Shown in pieces: positions 47,110 to 59,878 of a DNA stretch of 64,000 nucleotides. The stretch is from Coleophoma eucalyptorum (lineage: Eukaryota; Ascomycota; Leotiomycetes; Helotiales; Dermateaceae), in contig JALRME010000022.1 in the NCBI GenBank assembly GCA_026120035.1, positions 124,001 through 188,000 on the forward strand. The letters run 5' to 3'. Below the pieces are notes generated by a model. That model did no database searches. It was not told where the DNA came from and saw only the letters and a list, made by a program, of their open reading frames with translations. The position numbers and the translations under genes are program-made. Each line of letters opens with the position of its first letter. The first letter of the stretch is position 1.

Positions 47110-48786
47110 GATGAAGTGTTGAAGTTGAAGTTGTAGTTGAGGATGAAGTTGAATATGAGATAAAAAGAAGGGGAAAAGTAGTCAAGGAAAGGGGTTTGAA
47201 GTTGTGGTGGTTGTGTTGTGTTATGAAGTTCACACTTTCGATGAGAAAGAAAGAAGAAGTTTCCAGAGGTCTTTGTGGGAAAATCTCTGCTTATATGCTC
47301 TCGTGGCCGGAATCAATCCGGCCTCGAGAAGGGATCTTATGCATTATGAGAGTTTCCGTGTTCACAATCAGTTTAGTCAACAGGAAGGATTCGAGAAAGT
47401 TTCTAGCTCAACGTGAGGAGTCTTACTGCCAGAATGTGAAGTTTGTAGACCACCATAAGCCTTGGGGTGAGGTTGGCTCTTCCTGAGTATATACTTGGCC
47501 ACTAACTAGTACAACACCAACTACGACTTAGCCAACTCCAGCAAGCAAACCAGGCAAACGAACCACCAATAATCTCTTAGAACTCAAAAAGCACACAAGC
47601 TCAAAAGCTTGAGGCCCAAATCTTTAAAAAAGAGTTGTCAGAATACACTTATATGCTTTCACTCACTGGCTCAACCTGCAAGCAGTGCAACCCCTCTCTT
47701 GACTCTATTCACTTGAGGAGGAGTTTAGACGAGGAGGAAGGGGTGAAATGAAAGCGCTGTGATTGGTCTGGCCGGAATTTCCTCCGGCCTCTTATCTTCG
47801 GCTCATGCGACAAGGGATATTCTCGGCACATCATGTGATCGCAGCCCCCGATAGGCTTCCTTAGACTTCTTCTTCTTTGCTTCTTTTGGCGTTGGCTGTT
47901 GCTTAGCAGCTCACCGACTCGCTGGTCTTTGGGTGAAAGCGTACATTTGGTGCCGGTGCGTATCTCGCTTCGCTTGACTGGTGATACCCAGGGCTGGAAT
48001 TGATCAGGCGAGAGGCTTTCCGATAGTAGATACTATACCTTCTGACTACTACCTTATTATCTTTCATATCGTCTGTGGGATGCACAGTGCCTTCATTTCA
48101 ATATCGATTGAGGTTTCCAAATAGAATATGGCTTTGGGCCTGCGAGTGGGGCAGTTCATGGGTCCTTAATGATTGTGCTTTGTGTGCATGGTCAGTGTTA
48201 CGGAGCAGCTCGAGCAGACTCTCGGTTTGATGAAAAGTATTATTCAATCAAGCACTCGGGCTCATTTATCAATGTTTAAGCGCATGCCCGTTAAGCTTCG
48301 ACGTCCTGCTCGGGCCCGTACTTTTTCTCTGATGTCGAGATAATCGAGCACTTAGTTCGAGATCTTCGACATAGTTTCGATACTGAGGAAACTCCCCCAC
48401 GCAATGTTTTTGCACGTATGTCCAGGAGTATTCGGCCTCTCTGGAAGGTGAGCCTCGTTGAGAGATAAATTCTTGTTTATTCATTCTATCAAGTCAGCAA
48501 TCTTTTGGAGCATTAGTAGCGATACGAGGCAAGATCATAAATCACAACGAATGATATGTCGAATGTTTTCAAATATATACTATACGTAAGGCATGGCAAG
48601 TATTCTCATAAAGTGGTCATCCGTACAAGGAACATATCTCGCTACAACCTTAAAGTGAAGAAGGTGAATGAAAAGACGGGGATATCATGCAGCGCCAATA
48701 ATCTCAACCTTCCCCCCCCCCCCCGCGCCTTTCTGATCCAAAATATGAACACCCATCACAAAGTTAGAATATAATAGCCGGGAGGT
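47110..48786. other. Upstream region of the IDO gene and flanking intergenic sequence
   Basis: 1.7 kb between two minus-strand genes. The first 150 bp upstream of the IDO ATG is rich in TTGAAG/TTCAAC motifs and probably leader. A run of 13 C lies at 48712-48724, close to the 3' end of the GGPP synthase gene. No supported gene is present. Confidence 0.5.
48712..48724. repeat. Homopolymer of 13 C
   Basis: Thirteen consecutive C in 3' flanking sequence of the gene ending at 48787. Run length may be a sequencing or assembly estimate. Confidence 0.85.
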
Positions 48787-49990
48787 TTAGACAGCCATCT
48801 TATCCAGTAGCTTAGAAACACCGCTTCCCTTTCCATCCTCATCCAGATCCTGAATCATCTTCCTCGCTCGCTCCATCAGCGTAGCAAGGACCTTCCTACA
48901 ATACTCGAAAGTACCCGTCGTTTCCATGTAACTCACAGCATAGCGTTTCACTTCGTCGTTTGTCGTCTTCTGCTTAAGGATGTTGAGTAACTGCAGGTTT
49001 TCAGGTCGTGCTCGAATACTGTGGATGATAGGGAAGGAGAATTTGCCCTCGGTCAGGTCCTCACAAAGTCCCTTGTTTTCCGAGTACTCTGATGAAGAGA
49101 GGTTCATGTAGTCGTCACGGATTTGGAAGATGATTCCGATAAGGTTGACCAGGGGGACACAATCTCTAGTATGGTTGTTAGTTCGGGTGTGTTTCTTTTT
49201 TTCTTGGGTCTTTGGGAAAGGCGGGGAAGTACATTGATTTCTTGCTTTCTGCTTGCATGAGCTTCACAGCTAGCCTAAAAAGGCCTCCCGTTTTGTTTCC
49301 AACCATCTCGAGGTAATCATCTTCACTCGGACACGTTAGAGTATCTCTCCAGAATAGATCCATCCCCTGGCCTCTATGCAGATTCAACAGCTCTTCCGTG
49401 TATATGGAAATGGCATTCGAGTTTTTCAGCTTCAGCAATTCTTGCAGCGCACAAAAGTACACATAGTTCGCCGAGTTGATCGTCTGTGCGGTACCAAATA
49501 TACTATGTGCGACGGGGAGACCTCTTCGTAGCAGCGACGAGTCTTCCACATCGTCGACTAGCAATGAGGCTGTATGCAGCATGCTAATAACTTTTATGAT
49601 GACCTCCAGGCTCTCCTGCGGCACCTCTAGCCACTCGTTGAAAGCAGCAATCGACTGTGATCTGATATCTTTCCCCGGCTTTCCTTCCAAGTACTCGTAG
49701 GGCCCGAGTAGGATCTTCTCCTTCTCTGCGGACCAGCTGCTCTTGCCGTGAAAGGCCATATCGTTCTTGTAATACCGCGAAGGATCGAGGGGCGGCGTGG
49801 AGTTGGTTATAGGATTAGCAAGCGCAAGGCTGCTGTTGTCTGATCTTCTCCGCTTGCTTATCCAGTCGCCCTCCGCAACAGGCCTCAGTACGGGCTTAGA
49901 AGGGGTGTGGTTCAGGAGGCTGATGCCAGTTGACGACGTTCGAGGAGGAATGGCATTGGGTGAGCGCGGGCTTTCGTGAAGGGTAGACAT
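48787..49990 (-). CDS. BTS1: Geranylgeranyl diphosphate synthase
   Basis: Two exons (49990-49233 and 49165-48787) with a 67-bp intron give 378 aa. The start is the ATG at 49990; the frame upstream begins only at GTG. The enzyme core begins near residue 85. The first aspartate-rich motif DDVED is at about 146-150 within [31 protein letters not shown] is at about 208-216, GNKTGGLF at 231-238, and the second motif DDYMN at about 270-274. The residues before the first DDxxD fit GGPP rather than FPP synthase. The product feeds protein prenylation and, in some fungi, diterpenes. The first 75 residues are Ser/Pro-rich and extend beyond the catalytic domain. No terpene cyclase adjoins it, so a housekeeping role is most likely. 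Confidence 0.95.
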
Positions 49991-51122
49991 GCTTGCTGCA
50001 ACTTGAGGAAGGTGCAGTTCCTGATGCACCTTCTACTTTTTGAGAGGATTTGAATGGGGAGCGGTCGTGTTGGCGCGCGTCGAGCCCGGGGCACTCGGGA
50101 GGCTAGCACCAGGCTGTAGTGCAGAATTGTGAAGCTCTAGACGAGGCTGTTGATGACGTTTACAAATAGAATTGATCAGGCTACCAAATAATCACTGCAG
50201 GTTGAAGAACGACACGAATTAGGAATGTTACTTTCATGGAAAGAGGGAGAAAAACAATGGGAGTCAGACACTAGACTAGAGACACTTTCAGCTGTGGCTA
50301 TTGTTCAAGCGCATTGGCGCAGGATGGAAGGATGAGGGGCAATAGAACTGTTGGCTGGCTGGCTAGCTGGGCTGATTTGGACGAACGATGTCTCTGCTCG
50401 GCTGCCGTCTCTCCTACCTATGAAAATGAAGCACGCGCCGTTGCAGAAGATTCACATGCCACATGAAACAGTGGAGTGGTAAGTACCGCTGAACTCAACA
50501 ACTTACACCAGGGAAGAAGGCAAAATCCAAAGCTATCATATCCTTTCGTACCACATCATCACAAACCACATCTTTCCTCTCAGTCCAAATCTGGGGAAGG
50601 GGGTGGCCACAATATAGGCGGTCTGAGGTATACAGAAACGCGGTCTGTTCAACCACCTCGTGCCCTGGTCACGGTCACGTTCTAATGTTTGACGTGCAGA
50701 TGCAGTTTCAGGAATGCCTAAGCTGCAATGTGATGTGAATGTGACAATCGTCCATCCGGTACACTTCCGCACTAGCCCCGACCGGCACATTTCTGCCCCC
50801 AACCACCGCCCTGGGCTCTCGCAGATCATGGTTGTCATGCCAGCCACAGAGCTATATTGATTTTGGCTTTCACGGCGAATGCTTCATGACAGCTCATCAG
50901 GGGGTCCACTTGTACACTGATAGACACTCATCCATCCCTTGAAATACTATAATCCCCTCCCCCCTTTTTCCATTCATCACTCATGTATTAACATTCTAAC
51001 CGGCGTATTTTTGTCTTTGTATTTTCGCTCGTATTCCAAAGCTCGCCTCCAAACCTCTAAAAAGCCCATTTCTCAAATAAACAAGTCATCGAATCCCGAC
51101 ATCGACCGAAAGCGTCTACATA
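49991..51122. promoter_or_regulatory. Divergent region between GGPP synthase and Cdc14 genes
   Basis: 1.1 kb between start codons at 49990 (-) and 51123 (+). The last 190 bp before 51123 are pyrimidine-rich and look like a fungal leader. No gene is seen. Confidence 0.55.
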
Positions 51123-52059
51123 ATGGAAGCCTTACTTTCCCTCTCTTTCGATAATCTCTCCTCTTATGACGGAGGAAAGATTCGCAAGGGGCTCCGGCAA
51201 GTTGAAGGTCTTCTAGCTCAAATCTGCCTATCGACAACCGCGAAATCAACTGTAGAGAGACGCCGTTCAATCGTCGATCCAGGCAAGGAGCCACCACCAC
51301 GAAAGGAACTAGGAGAGTTGGGATCCGATCCGGCATTTCGGGAATTCTTCAAATTGCAGGAGGGCTTCGAATGGAATGTGGCATTGCGGTTGGTGAATTG
51401 TCTGGATCGATTGATGGGGAGGAGTAACGATGGAGCGAATGATCTTCTGATCTTGTCGACGCTGGATTTGATCCAAGGTATCTTGCTGTTACATCCGCCA
51501 TCAAGATCTTTGTTCTCAAGAGAACTATACATGAATGTGTGTATACGCATCAATATCATGCATGCGAGAATGCTTGCTAACACCCCTTTAGCACCTCCTG
51601 GATCTTATGGAACCTGTGAACTGCCCAGCCATCCAATCTGCTACAACTCTCACCCTTGTCTGCGCTCTGATCGATACACCACAAAATACACGCACTTTCG
51701 AGAACCTTGACGGTCTCCTTACCGTGACTTCGCTCTTCAAATCACGCTCCACCAGCCGGGAAGTCAAGCTCAAGCTCGTCGAGTTCCTCTACTTCTACCT
51801 GATGCCCGAAACACCATCGATACCAAGCGCCATCGCAACCGCATCGGTACCAGCTATGCTACAGCGAAGCCCGAGCAAGCTTGCAGGTGCTTTCCAGCTT
51901 CGCGCCGAGACGGCAGGAAGGAGACGTGCTGACAGTGAGACCGAGACGACCAAGACAATTGAGGAGAAACAAGAACTTCTAGGTCGATATTTGAACAGTG
52001 TTGATGACCTGGTAGCAGACCTGAGGGAGAGTACACCGTTTGGGATGGTAGAGTGTTAG
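51123..52059 (+). CDS. cdc14: Septation initiation network protein Cdc14 (fission-yeast type)
   Basis: Two exons (51123-51536 and 51592-52059) with a 55-bp phase-0 intron give 293 aa. The N-terminal MEALLSLSFDNLSSYDGGKIRKGLRQVEGLLAQIC and the helical segments AFREFFKLQEGFEWNVALRLV, LLILSTLDLIQGILLLHPPSR and KLKLVEFLYFYLMPE match the fungal Cdc14 family (Pfam CDC14), named here only by short parts such as GLRQVEGLLAQI and FEWNVALRLV. In fission yeast this protein is the partner of the Sid1 kinase in the septation initiation network and is unrelated to the Cdc14 phosphatase of budding yeast. The Ser/Arg-rich tail near residues 245-260 may be phosphorylated. Confidence 0.9.
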
Positions 52060-53785
52060 GAAGAGTACTCACCAAGCCACACATTCGCCGTGGCCAAAAC
52101 AGCCTATTTAAACTGAAGCAAGGCGCCCTACAAAACTGTTTCTTTTTCCTTTGTCTGGAGGCATCCTGATTTGGAGTTTTCTTTTTACATGCGATCTTTT
52201 CTGTTCCTCGTTCGATATCAGACTGTTTGTCACAATAGGGCGTTTGGTGGGGTGGTATAACATTGGCATTCATTCATTGGTATTCTTTTGCATCGGTCAT
52301 TGGATACTGGAGTGAAGGGGTTAGGACGTTGGAGATTCCTTGTTTTGTTCAGAGTGTTCTAAGAGTTATATAGGTCTTTCAGGCTCCTCGAAGAAGCAAG
52401 AGTGAGTCGTATATTTGTTAATTGGGTGTCAGTGAGAGTATAGGAATATAGATATATACCTCACAAGATAAATTCACCAGTCAATTCCGATCCGCATTCC
52501 AATGCTATCAATTCAACTCTACAACGTGATCTAGTATATGAAAGACAAACAAGTCCCAAGTCTCAGCTCGCTACACATCCATCAGACACAAGACGGCTGA
52601 TACAGAACTTACTCACCCACTGCTATTCCAAATCTAAAACTCTGCCCACCCCTCCATCGCATTCTAACCCTATTTCATCTCATCACGGTCAGACACGTTC
52701 TATCCATCCATGCCAAGCACTCTCATCGCACTCCCCCATCAGCATTTCTATGAAGGTGGTGAGCGAGTGAGTGCGCCAAATAAAGCAAATAAGCGAGTAG
52801 AAGGGGGTTATTGCGGGACCAGAAGCCCGGTCGGTATCTGACGGGTGACAACGTGAAAGGCTTGTTTAACCGCCAAAAACTGGACTTGGCGGGATGGCAG
52901 AGGAGGGGGTGGGGCGTGGGGGACGGGGTGGGTGTATGAGGTTTGATGGGTGCTTTCTTGTCATAAATTTGGAAATGAAGGATGGTGGGGGGGAGGAGGA
53001 GACGCTTGATCAGGTGTCATAATCAGGCAGGAAGGACATGGAATAGAACAAAAGGAGGGTTAAAGAAATGAGAAGACAGAAAATGAAGTTGAGTTAGGTG
53101 GGGGTTTTTTCTTTTTGCTTTCTCTAATCATTATATATTATAAGCTTTTGTTATTTTCATCTGGCTTGGTAGATACATGAAATTGGGGTTCTTTCTTAAA
53201 ACGAAGGTCTGAAATCCCCTCATTTCTTTGTACTCCATGAATATCCTGCTCTCCTCCATCTTTAACTTGGCGTCAAAAGAGCTGGTGGAGGTAGGTGGTG
53301 TGAGATGAGATGAAACCGAGTTGGGATGCTTAAGGTTGTAGCCAAGGTGTATCTTATGCATAGTCCGCCTTGAGGCAGACCTCTCATCTCTAGCCCCAAT
53401 GATATTCGAAATGCAAAATCCGAGGAAATTGCATATTCAGCCATCGCTTGTGATTCAAAAAGGGGGTGTTTTCCTCAACCTGACCATGTTGGGATTTTGA
53501 ACCTCGCAGGATGCTCCTGCTCTCACTCCTCTATGGAGAGGACGTAAGTCGTGTGTAAAATAGTAGTACGCCCCGCGGTTCCAGCCGAGCCATCGTATCA
53601 AGGCTGAACTTCAAGCTCGAAGCAGTGTAGATGGCTGCATCAAAGCAAACAACGCCGGAGGAAAGTGCCAAATGCCGGAACGCCTTTTCCCCTTCCCATG
53701 TGAACAGAAGCGCGCATAAATCCCAAGAGGCGGCTTCTAGTGGGTAGATAAAATTGAATGAAAACAATAAAAGAATAGTAAGAGT
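52060..53785. other. Convergent intergenic region
   Basis: 1.7 kb between the 3' ends of the Cdc14 gene (+) and the Tvp38-like gene (-). It is G-rich in parts (around 52900-53010). Frames are short and unrecognised. Confidence 0.5.
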
Positions 53786-54884
53786 TTAGATCCAGTTCGG
53801 ATTCGGTGCATTTCCTTGGACGGGTCTCTCGTCATACATCGACTCGGCTGCCGAGTTGGCCCTGTCGCGCTTGGCCTGCTTCCGTGCCTCCTGCTCCTCA
53901 ACAAGTAACTTCTTGATCTTGCTCATCTTGAGGTAGATATAGACACCTGCTGCAATAGTGACCAGGAAGGTTCCGGCAAAGACGATGTCCTGGATCTTGC
54001 TGTCGGACTGCTTCTCGGTTAGGATCACACCGAGATAGACGATAATGATCTGCTTGGGAAGTGTGAGGAAGGTTGCTATGGCGAAGAACCAGAAGTTTAC
54101 GTTGCAGGTGGAAAAGACTGCGGTTGAGAAATGGGAGGGGATGATGGAGAAACGGATGATGAGGACAATCTAGGACATATTAGCAACATGTTCGAACAAT
54201 CGAGCCTTGAAAATGCCGTACCCAGAATCCTCCATCTCTTGTTAATCGTGCTAGAGAGCCGTAGTTGAGATTTGATCTCTCGAGCTTCTCTGCTCTCCTT
54301 CGCAGAGCATATTTGAAAGCAAACCAGGTTCCGACTACGTATAATTAGCTTTCATCCATACTCAGTGTGGCAGAATATGCAACTATACCTTCTCCGATGA
54401 ACGTTCCAGCCGCAACAATGGCAAATCCGATCCATAAGCCATACACTACACCACACAGCAGAGCAACGATCTCATGTCCGAAAAGTGGAGGGAAAGAAAT
54501 GGCAATCAAGATCAATACAGGAATCACAAATCCTCCAGGTATAGCTCGGATCTTAATTGAGATGGGTTGGAGAGCCTGTATGTTAAGTGAGTATGTATGC
54601 CTCTGAAGCAGAGCGGGTCCGACTTACAGTGACAATATCATCGTGATGTATCGAGATAAGAGCAGTTAGTACCGCGATAACAATGGCGAGGATCCACCAG
54701 GCTACGTTGGTCAGAATTGTATACCATCATCCCGTACGGGAAGGGACATACGGATATATTTTGCTTGGGTAAAGAAGTTCTTCCATTGTACCGGCTTATA
54801 ATCATATTCTTCCTCCTCGGATACAGGCTTATTAGTCTCAATCGCCGTCAGCGCTATCTCGTCCTCCTCTTTTTGTTTTGGCAT
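53786..54884 (-). CDS. TVP38: Tvp38/TMEM64-family (VTT domain) membrane protein
   Basis: Five exons (54884-54752, 54701-54628, 54575-54389, 54334-54222, 54169-53786) with introns of 50-54 bp give 296 aa. An acidic, Lys-rich N-tail is followed by a first membrane segment (WWILAIVIAVLTALI). The VTT/DedA-like core contains two parts. One is FPPLFGHEIVALLCGVVYGLWIGF with FIGEVGTWFAFKY, the other RFSIIPSHFSTAVFSTCNVNFW with TLPKQ. A late membrane helix (IVFAGTFLVTIAAGVYIYL) precedes a charged coiled-coil tail. Yeast Tvp38 resides in Golgi vesicles; related VTT proteins include lipid scramblases. A role in Golgi or ER lipid handling is inference. Intron 3 has the less common donor GTATAG. Confidence 0.9.
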
Positions 54885-56294
54885 GATGATAAATGATGAT
54901 GATGATGTGATTTACTGGATTTAGCGGATGGGAGGAAATCGGGCAGCTAAATGTAAAGGATGCAGCGGAGTCGATAAGTATTGATCCTCTTTAAATGATC
55001 TGCACTTCCCGTAATGAAGGGGCGAGAGGGTGTTAGCGAAAGGAGAATGCTGGATTCAGGCCAGGATTCTTCCAGAGGAGGATTCGGGATGACTGGGAAA
55101 GAAAAAGTCGGAGATATAATAGCAGGAGGAGAGGCGCATAGCAAAAGACATATAAGCGCAAAACTATAAGCCAAGGACGGCGGAGGTGGTTGTGGGTGAA
55201 GCGGTGGAAGGTGAAGAAGCTTGGTGGACTGAAACCGCTGGCCCTGTGAAACAAGTCGCTTGACAGCACAGCCTCTGTGCTGTGCTGGGCAGGTTGAGGC
55301 AACCACTCCAGAGCCAGCACCACCCACCCGCCTTGCGATATGTTTTATTTTTGGCGAACGGATGTCGATTTCGATACGCCAATCCGACATTGTCAGGTCG
55401 ATGGGAGCGCTTACACTGCACTATCGGGCCCTTAGAAACGGCCGTTTGTACGTGAGTCCCGTAGCCACGATCGCTTGATTGGCTGTTGGTCTTCTGTTTC
55501 GATCTTTTGTCGCTTATCCTCAGCTCAAACCGCAAGTGCCATGGGCGGGATGGATGAACTTGTGCCTGTCTGGTTGCGGTCTGGAGACGAGTCTTGGTCT
55601 CTGGGCTGTCTGGTCTGGAGTTGATGGGCTGTGCTGTCTTTATGACCCGCTCATCTTGAATGCTCATTAACGGCACTGTCCTATAGTGTGTCAAAGGAAG
55701 AAATGAACTCAGGCTGATCCTCAACCAGGATGGCTGATGAGCGTTGCAAAATGGAATTGGAAGTGGGTAGCGTTTGGCATCTTGTCCAGGGGTGGCAGCA
55801 AAGTGCAGCGGCGGGTTTGAGACGAGTGGTCGATCGTCGCACATCGAATATAAGGTTAACTTGCCCCCCTTTCATAGATCCGAGCTTTGAGCAAATTGAC
55901 TCTTTCCTCTAACCATGAGTTGCGAGGAAGTTAATCCGATCTGGATTTTGTGGAGAGATGCCCTTCTACTACCAGCAGGATCAGGTTCCGTCGTCTCCGT
56001 GCTGGTGGCCGAACATCTTCAGACTGGACTGCGGAACTACGAGGCAAAATTCTCCTGGAAGCTCGGGCTGTGGCCACCAGCGAAATCCCTCGTAGTGGTT
56101 GCAAAGTCATGAGTTGAAATCCTCCCTCATCTGTCCATTTGTGTTGCTTACACACCAGGCAGGTTGCCATCATTGAACAGGTCTCACTTTGCTTAATAAA
56201 GTCTTCAGGGAACCTACAAAGCATATAACTTGAGTGATTCCAGACATGGGAGTAAAGAATCGCCGCTTAGCAATAGAACCGATTCGCTTTACCG
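54885..56294. other. Upstream region of the Tvp38-like gene
   Basis: 1.4 kb between two minus-strand genes. A TGATGA-type short repeat lies just upstream of the ATG at 54884. Overlapping frames up to 226 aa on the minus strand have no protein signature. No supported gene. Confidence 0.5.
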
Positions 56295-58494
56295 TTAGAA
56301 AAACCATACAGGTTCTTCCGAAGTCTTATTCATGCCATATTCTGCACCCTTCGCGAGCGGTCTCGTCTCATCCACCGTGCCAAACCCGGCTCTTTTCATG
56401 CTCTTGTGGGCCCCAAACTGATCATCCGTTTCGATCAGTTCTCCAAATCGGATTCTCAGGTTTGCGAGTGATTTCCATATATTCTCATTCCCTCCTAGAC
56501 AGGCTTTTGCCGCCTCTCTTTCTAGGGTTGCACTTCCCATGCTTGTCGTGACCAATTGGATAAAACCCCCATCGTTCGCTGAAACGCCGTTAGATTGCAA
56601 TGCCCATAAACCTAGCATGATGAGTGGTAAAGACACCAGTAGACTGAGAAAATAGGGAAGGATTAGATTGAGAGGTTTGGAGAAGCTGTACAAGTTGACC
56701 GTGTTGCTACTGGTAACATTTGCAGTAGTCTGCCAGTAATTGTAGGCCGTGATGGCTGATAAGGTGAGATTCATGAGCAGTGAGTTCAGGGCCTCCTCGG
56801 TGACATTGAACGATATCGTCTTTTGAGGAATACCATTGTTAAACTGCGAATTCGCAATCAGAGTGCCGCCAATAGGCCCTAAATTTTATGGGTCAAGGCG
56901 ACTGAAACTAGGACGAGCAGTACTAACCTACAACACTGGTGCCCGTCTGAAATGTGGTATCGATCCAACCTGCATCGGTTGTCCAAAGACCGCCGTATCC
57001 AGGTATAGTAGTGTTGAGCGCGCCCAGAACTTTCAAGCCAAATACAGAGTACTGGCCAGCAAGAGTCATGCTAATAATCCTGATAAGGTTCATGTGATTG
57101 ACATCGGCATAAAACCTCAATGATGTGGAGTTCCAGTCGGCTATATCCGTCCCGAAATCCTCTGTGTTTGGGTCCCAAAAGCCGGTCACATTGACACCGG
57201 GCTCGGCAGTGAAATCTGTCAAGGGCTGCATGTTACCTATTGACATGGAAATATTCTGGACGCCGTTCTCGTAACTGTTCTTGAACGTGTAATCTGCTCG
57301 ATAGGATGCACAGTCCAATATCTGCTGCTCGGCTACATACGAAATCCTGTCTTGGGATCCCGCCATGATGGCGAGTGTCATTGCCGTGTATGTTGCGTTT
57401 GGAAGTGTCCATGTCCCATTATAGATGACAGGATCTAAACCTTGAGCCGTAGTAAGGTTCGTAGAATTCAAAGTACTAATGACAGTTGACAAGGACCTGT
57501 TGCACTTAAGGTAAGGACCCTCAAAGACTGTGGTGTAGGAGCAGTTTGAGCCACACAAGGATGGCATTGTCATAGGTGCTCCATTAATTATCACACTATT
57601 TGCCAGTCGCTTGAGGAAAGCCTGCGAAGTCTGTGAGTACACGGGATCAAGCGTTCTAATGGTCCAAAGTCAGCTAGGCGAGATATATAACATGCTTTTA
57701 TGAAGTGAAATACTTGCTGTGGCATCACATAATCCGTTTCCACAAATTCTCCATCCGTGATAAAGGTGTCGAAGGTAAACTTTGTTGCATCAACAGCAGA
57801 GCCATTGCCAACCTGCCACTCGTCAGTACCATCGCCAATGCCATCATCCTGTGAAGTCGCTCGTGGTATGAAGTACCACAACAGGTTGTACTTACAAAAG
57901 AACCATTATAGGTAGGTACACTCATCTCTGCAACCACTAATTTCTCACTTGATATCACGGTGATTGCTCCAGTTGGGAACGCCTTCGCTACATAAGTAGC
58001 AAATATCACCAAAGCGATAAAGGTAAGCATGGGGGCATTTCGAAGTCCAGACCCGGAGAAAACCAGCTGAGGCGACGATCGAAGACAAAATAGAGTCTCG
58101 ATTGTAGACACTGGCAAAGCAGTTTTGCGTAATACGTGCCACAAGTATTGGACAAAGGCAATTCCCAATGATGTCTGGATCGTTATTTCGAAGCCGGCGG
58201 CAAGAATATTTGATATTGTTGTGATGTACGACTGGTCGAATACCAGTCCCGGACCCTCTGCAATCTTGTCATCAAGAAAGTGGAACAATAGCAAGTGGCC
58301 TACAGCAATAACCACCGCTATAGTCGGCAAGTCAGCGAGTTCGTATAAAATGGCCGACACTACTTACCAGACAGATAGCTGACAATAATGAGCGTAGGCG
58401 TCCACCACCCAATACCCCAAACTGCTTTTTCCTCTTGCTCTTGACCGCTGCCTTCTGAAGTTGCTTCAACTTCAGTAAAGCTATAAGGAGCCAT
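56295..58494 (-). CDS. Large fungal multi-pass membrane protein, function unknown
   Basis: Five exons (58494-58368, 58317-57896, 57848-57714, 57630-56928, 56878-56295) give 656 aa. Membrane helices are seen early (WTPTLIIVSYLSAVVIAVGHLLLF), in the middle of exon 2 (APMLTFIALVIFATYVAKAF) and near the C-terminus (LILPYFLSLLVSLPLIMLGLWAL). Between them lies a long, probably extracytoplasmic domain with many Asn-x-Ser/Thr sites and Cys pairs (MPSLCGSNCSY, GPYLKCN). This layout fits a group of plasma-membrane proteins common in filamentous ascomycetes with no assigned function. For intron 3 an alternative GC-AG intron (57656-57717) also keeps the frame and gives 663 aa. The start ATG is at 58494. 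No function is proposed. Confidence 0.8.
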
Positions 58495-59878
58495 CGCAAT
58501 TTGGATCGCTAGCCGCTGGTATCAGAGCATTTCGAATTATCATAACTGATGAATCTGCTTTACTGCCGGATACAACTTTATTATAAACTCAGGCGAGATC
58601 GCGCAAGTGGCTGTGGCGCAGAACACGCATACCCCTCCAGCTTACATGGCTGCATATTTGGCCGTTTCGGAGTTCAATATGTACCCAAGTGATTCGCAGA
58701 TGAGGTTCCGAAATCCACTCCAACACGCGGGCGTCTAGTTTGCGGCGCATAATTCCAACATTTCAGCAGCCATGAATGCATACGGGCTACTCGCTGGGCA
58801 CCATATGCTTTGGGTATACATACCAAGACAAACCCAACTCCCAAGGTTGAGAAGAACCTCGCGGGCGTGTGTTTCAGCCTTTTCTCGTTGGAAATCTGTT
58901 GAACGATATTCCAAGTCCCATGCGCATAAAATGCAAGTCAGCAATTAGCTCTGATTTTCCTTGTTTGAGTTGCATATCGCAGTGCATGCGATTATTCACG
59001 CTGAAACTGCTCTACTCTCCATTGCCCCACAGTTGGTATTGTCTAGAGGGAGAAAAGATTCATTGGAATACTACAGATCTGAGGCGGGTATTATATATCT
59101 TATTTTATGATCAGAAGATATGACGTAATGATCTTGAATCTTGAGGCATTCATCAATAATTCGATTGTAAGGTTTGCTCGGAAGAGATCCAAATTTTCAG
59201 AATAGCAAATTTCGCATGAAGTGCTACAATACAGTGCAATATGACTGGAAAGGCCTTTTATGCATACCTATGTTAGACAGCCACAATCTCCTCCATGCTT
59301 ACGAAATATACTTGCAATGCCCAGCAGTGCAAGCAGCTTACCATTGGCTTTACCGAGAAGTAAGTTGGAGTATGATGAGATGATTTCCGTTTAGATTACA
59401 GGAATAATTAGTGTGATGTGGTTTGGCCGTACAGCTTTAACCTCTAGAGCAGAGGTACCGTCTGTGAAGAAGTTGCGCCCTCGGTCACAGCACTCAATAC
59501 CAGATTAACAATCAGCACTAGTGTCTTGAAATCACGCTAATGTAGTTCTTCTTTTATGAGATATAACGTGGAAGGCCATTGGATCTTAGCTTTATTCTGT
59601 ATTAAGGCTCGAACAGAGACAAAAGTTTAGCGAGCACTTACTTATTTTCCATCGTTGCACTAAATTTTGGCGTAATAGTTCCCTAGTTCGACGTATGCTT
59701 AGACTAATCTTACCGAAACTGAAAACTCAGCGAAAGCTTTTGTGATTTTCTATCTGCACTATCTGGGTCTCCTACTAGCTACAAATGACTACAGCATATA
59801 TGCACGATCTGATTGCTAACCACTCACCTTCATTCTCCATTGCACAAGCCATGTAAGCTTAAGAGTATTCGCCGTGGT
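58495..59878. other. Intergenic region
   Basis: 1.4 kb between two minus-strand genes. It contains the promoter of the membrane protein gene. It is AT-rich with only short, unrecognised frames. Confidence 0.5.

Noticed and set aside
55164..55844. 226-aa minus-strand open frame upstream of the Tvp38-like gene
   Set aside because: Composition is that of random sequence, several overlapping frames exist, and there is no domain or splice logic.
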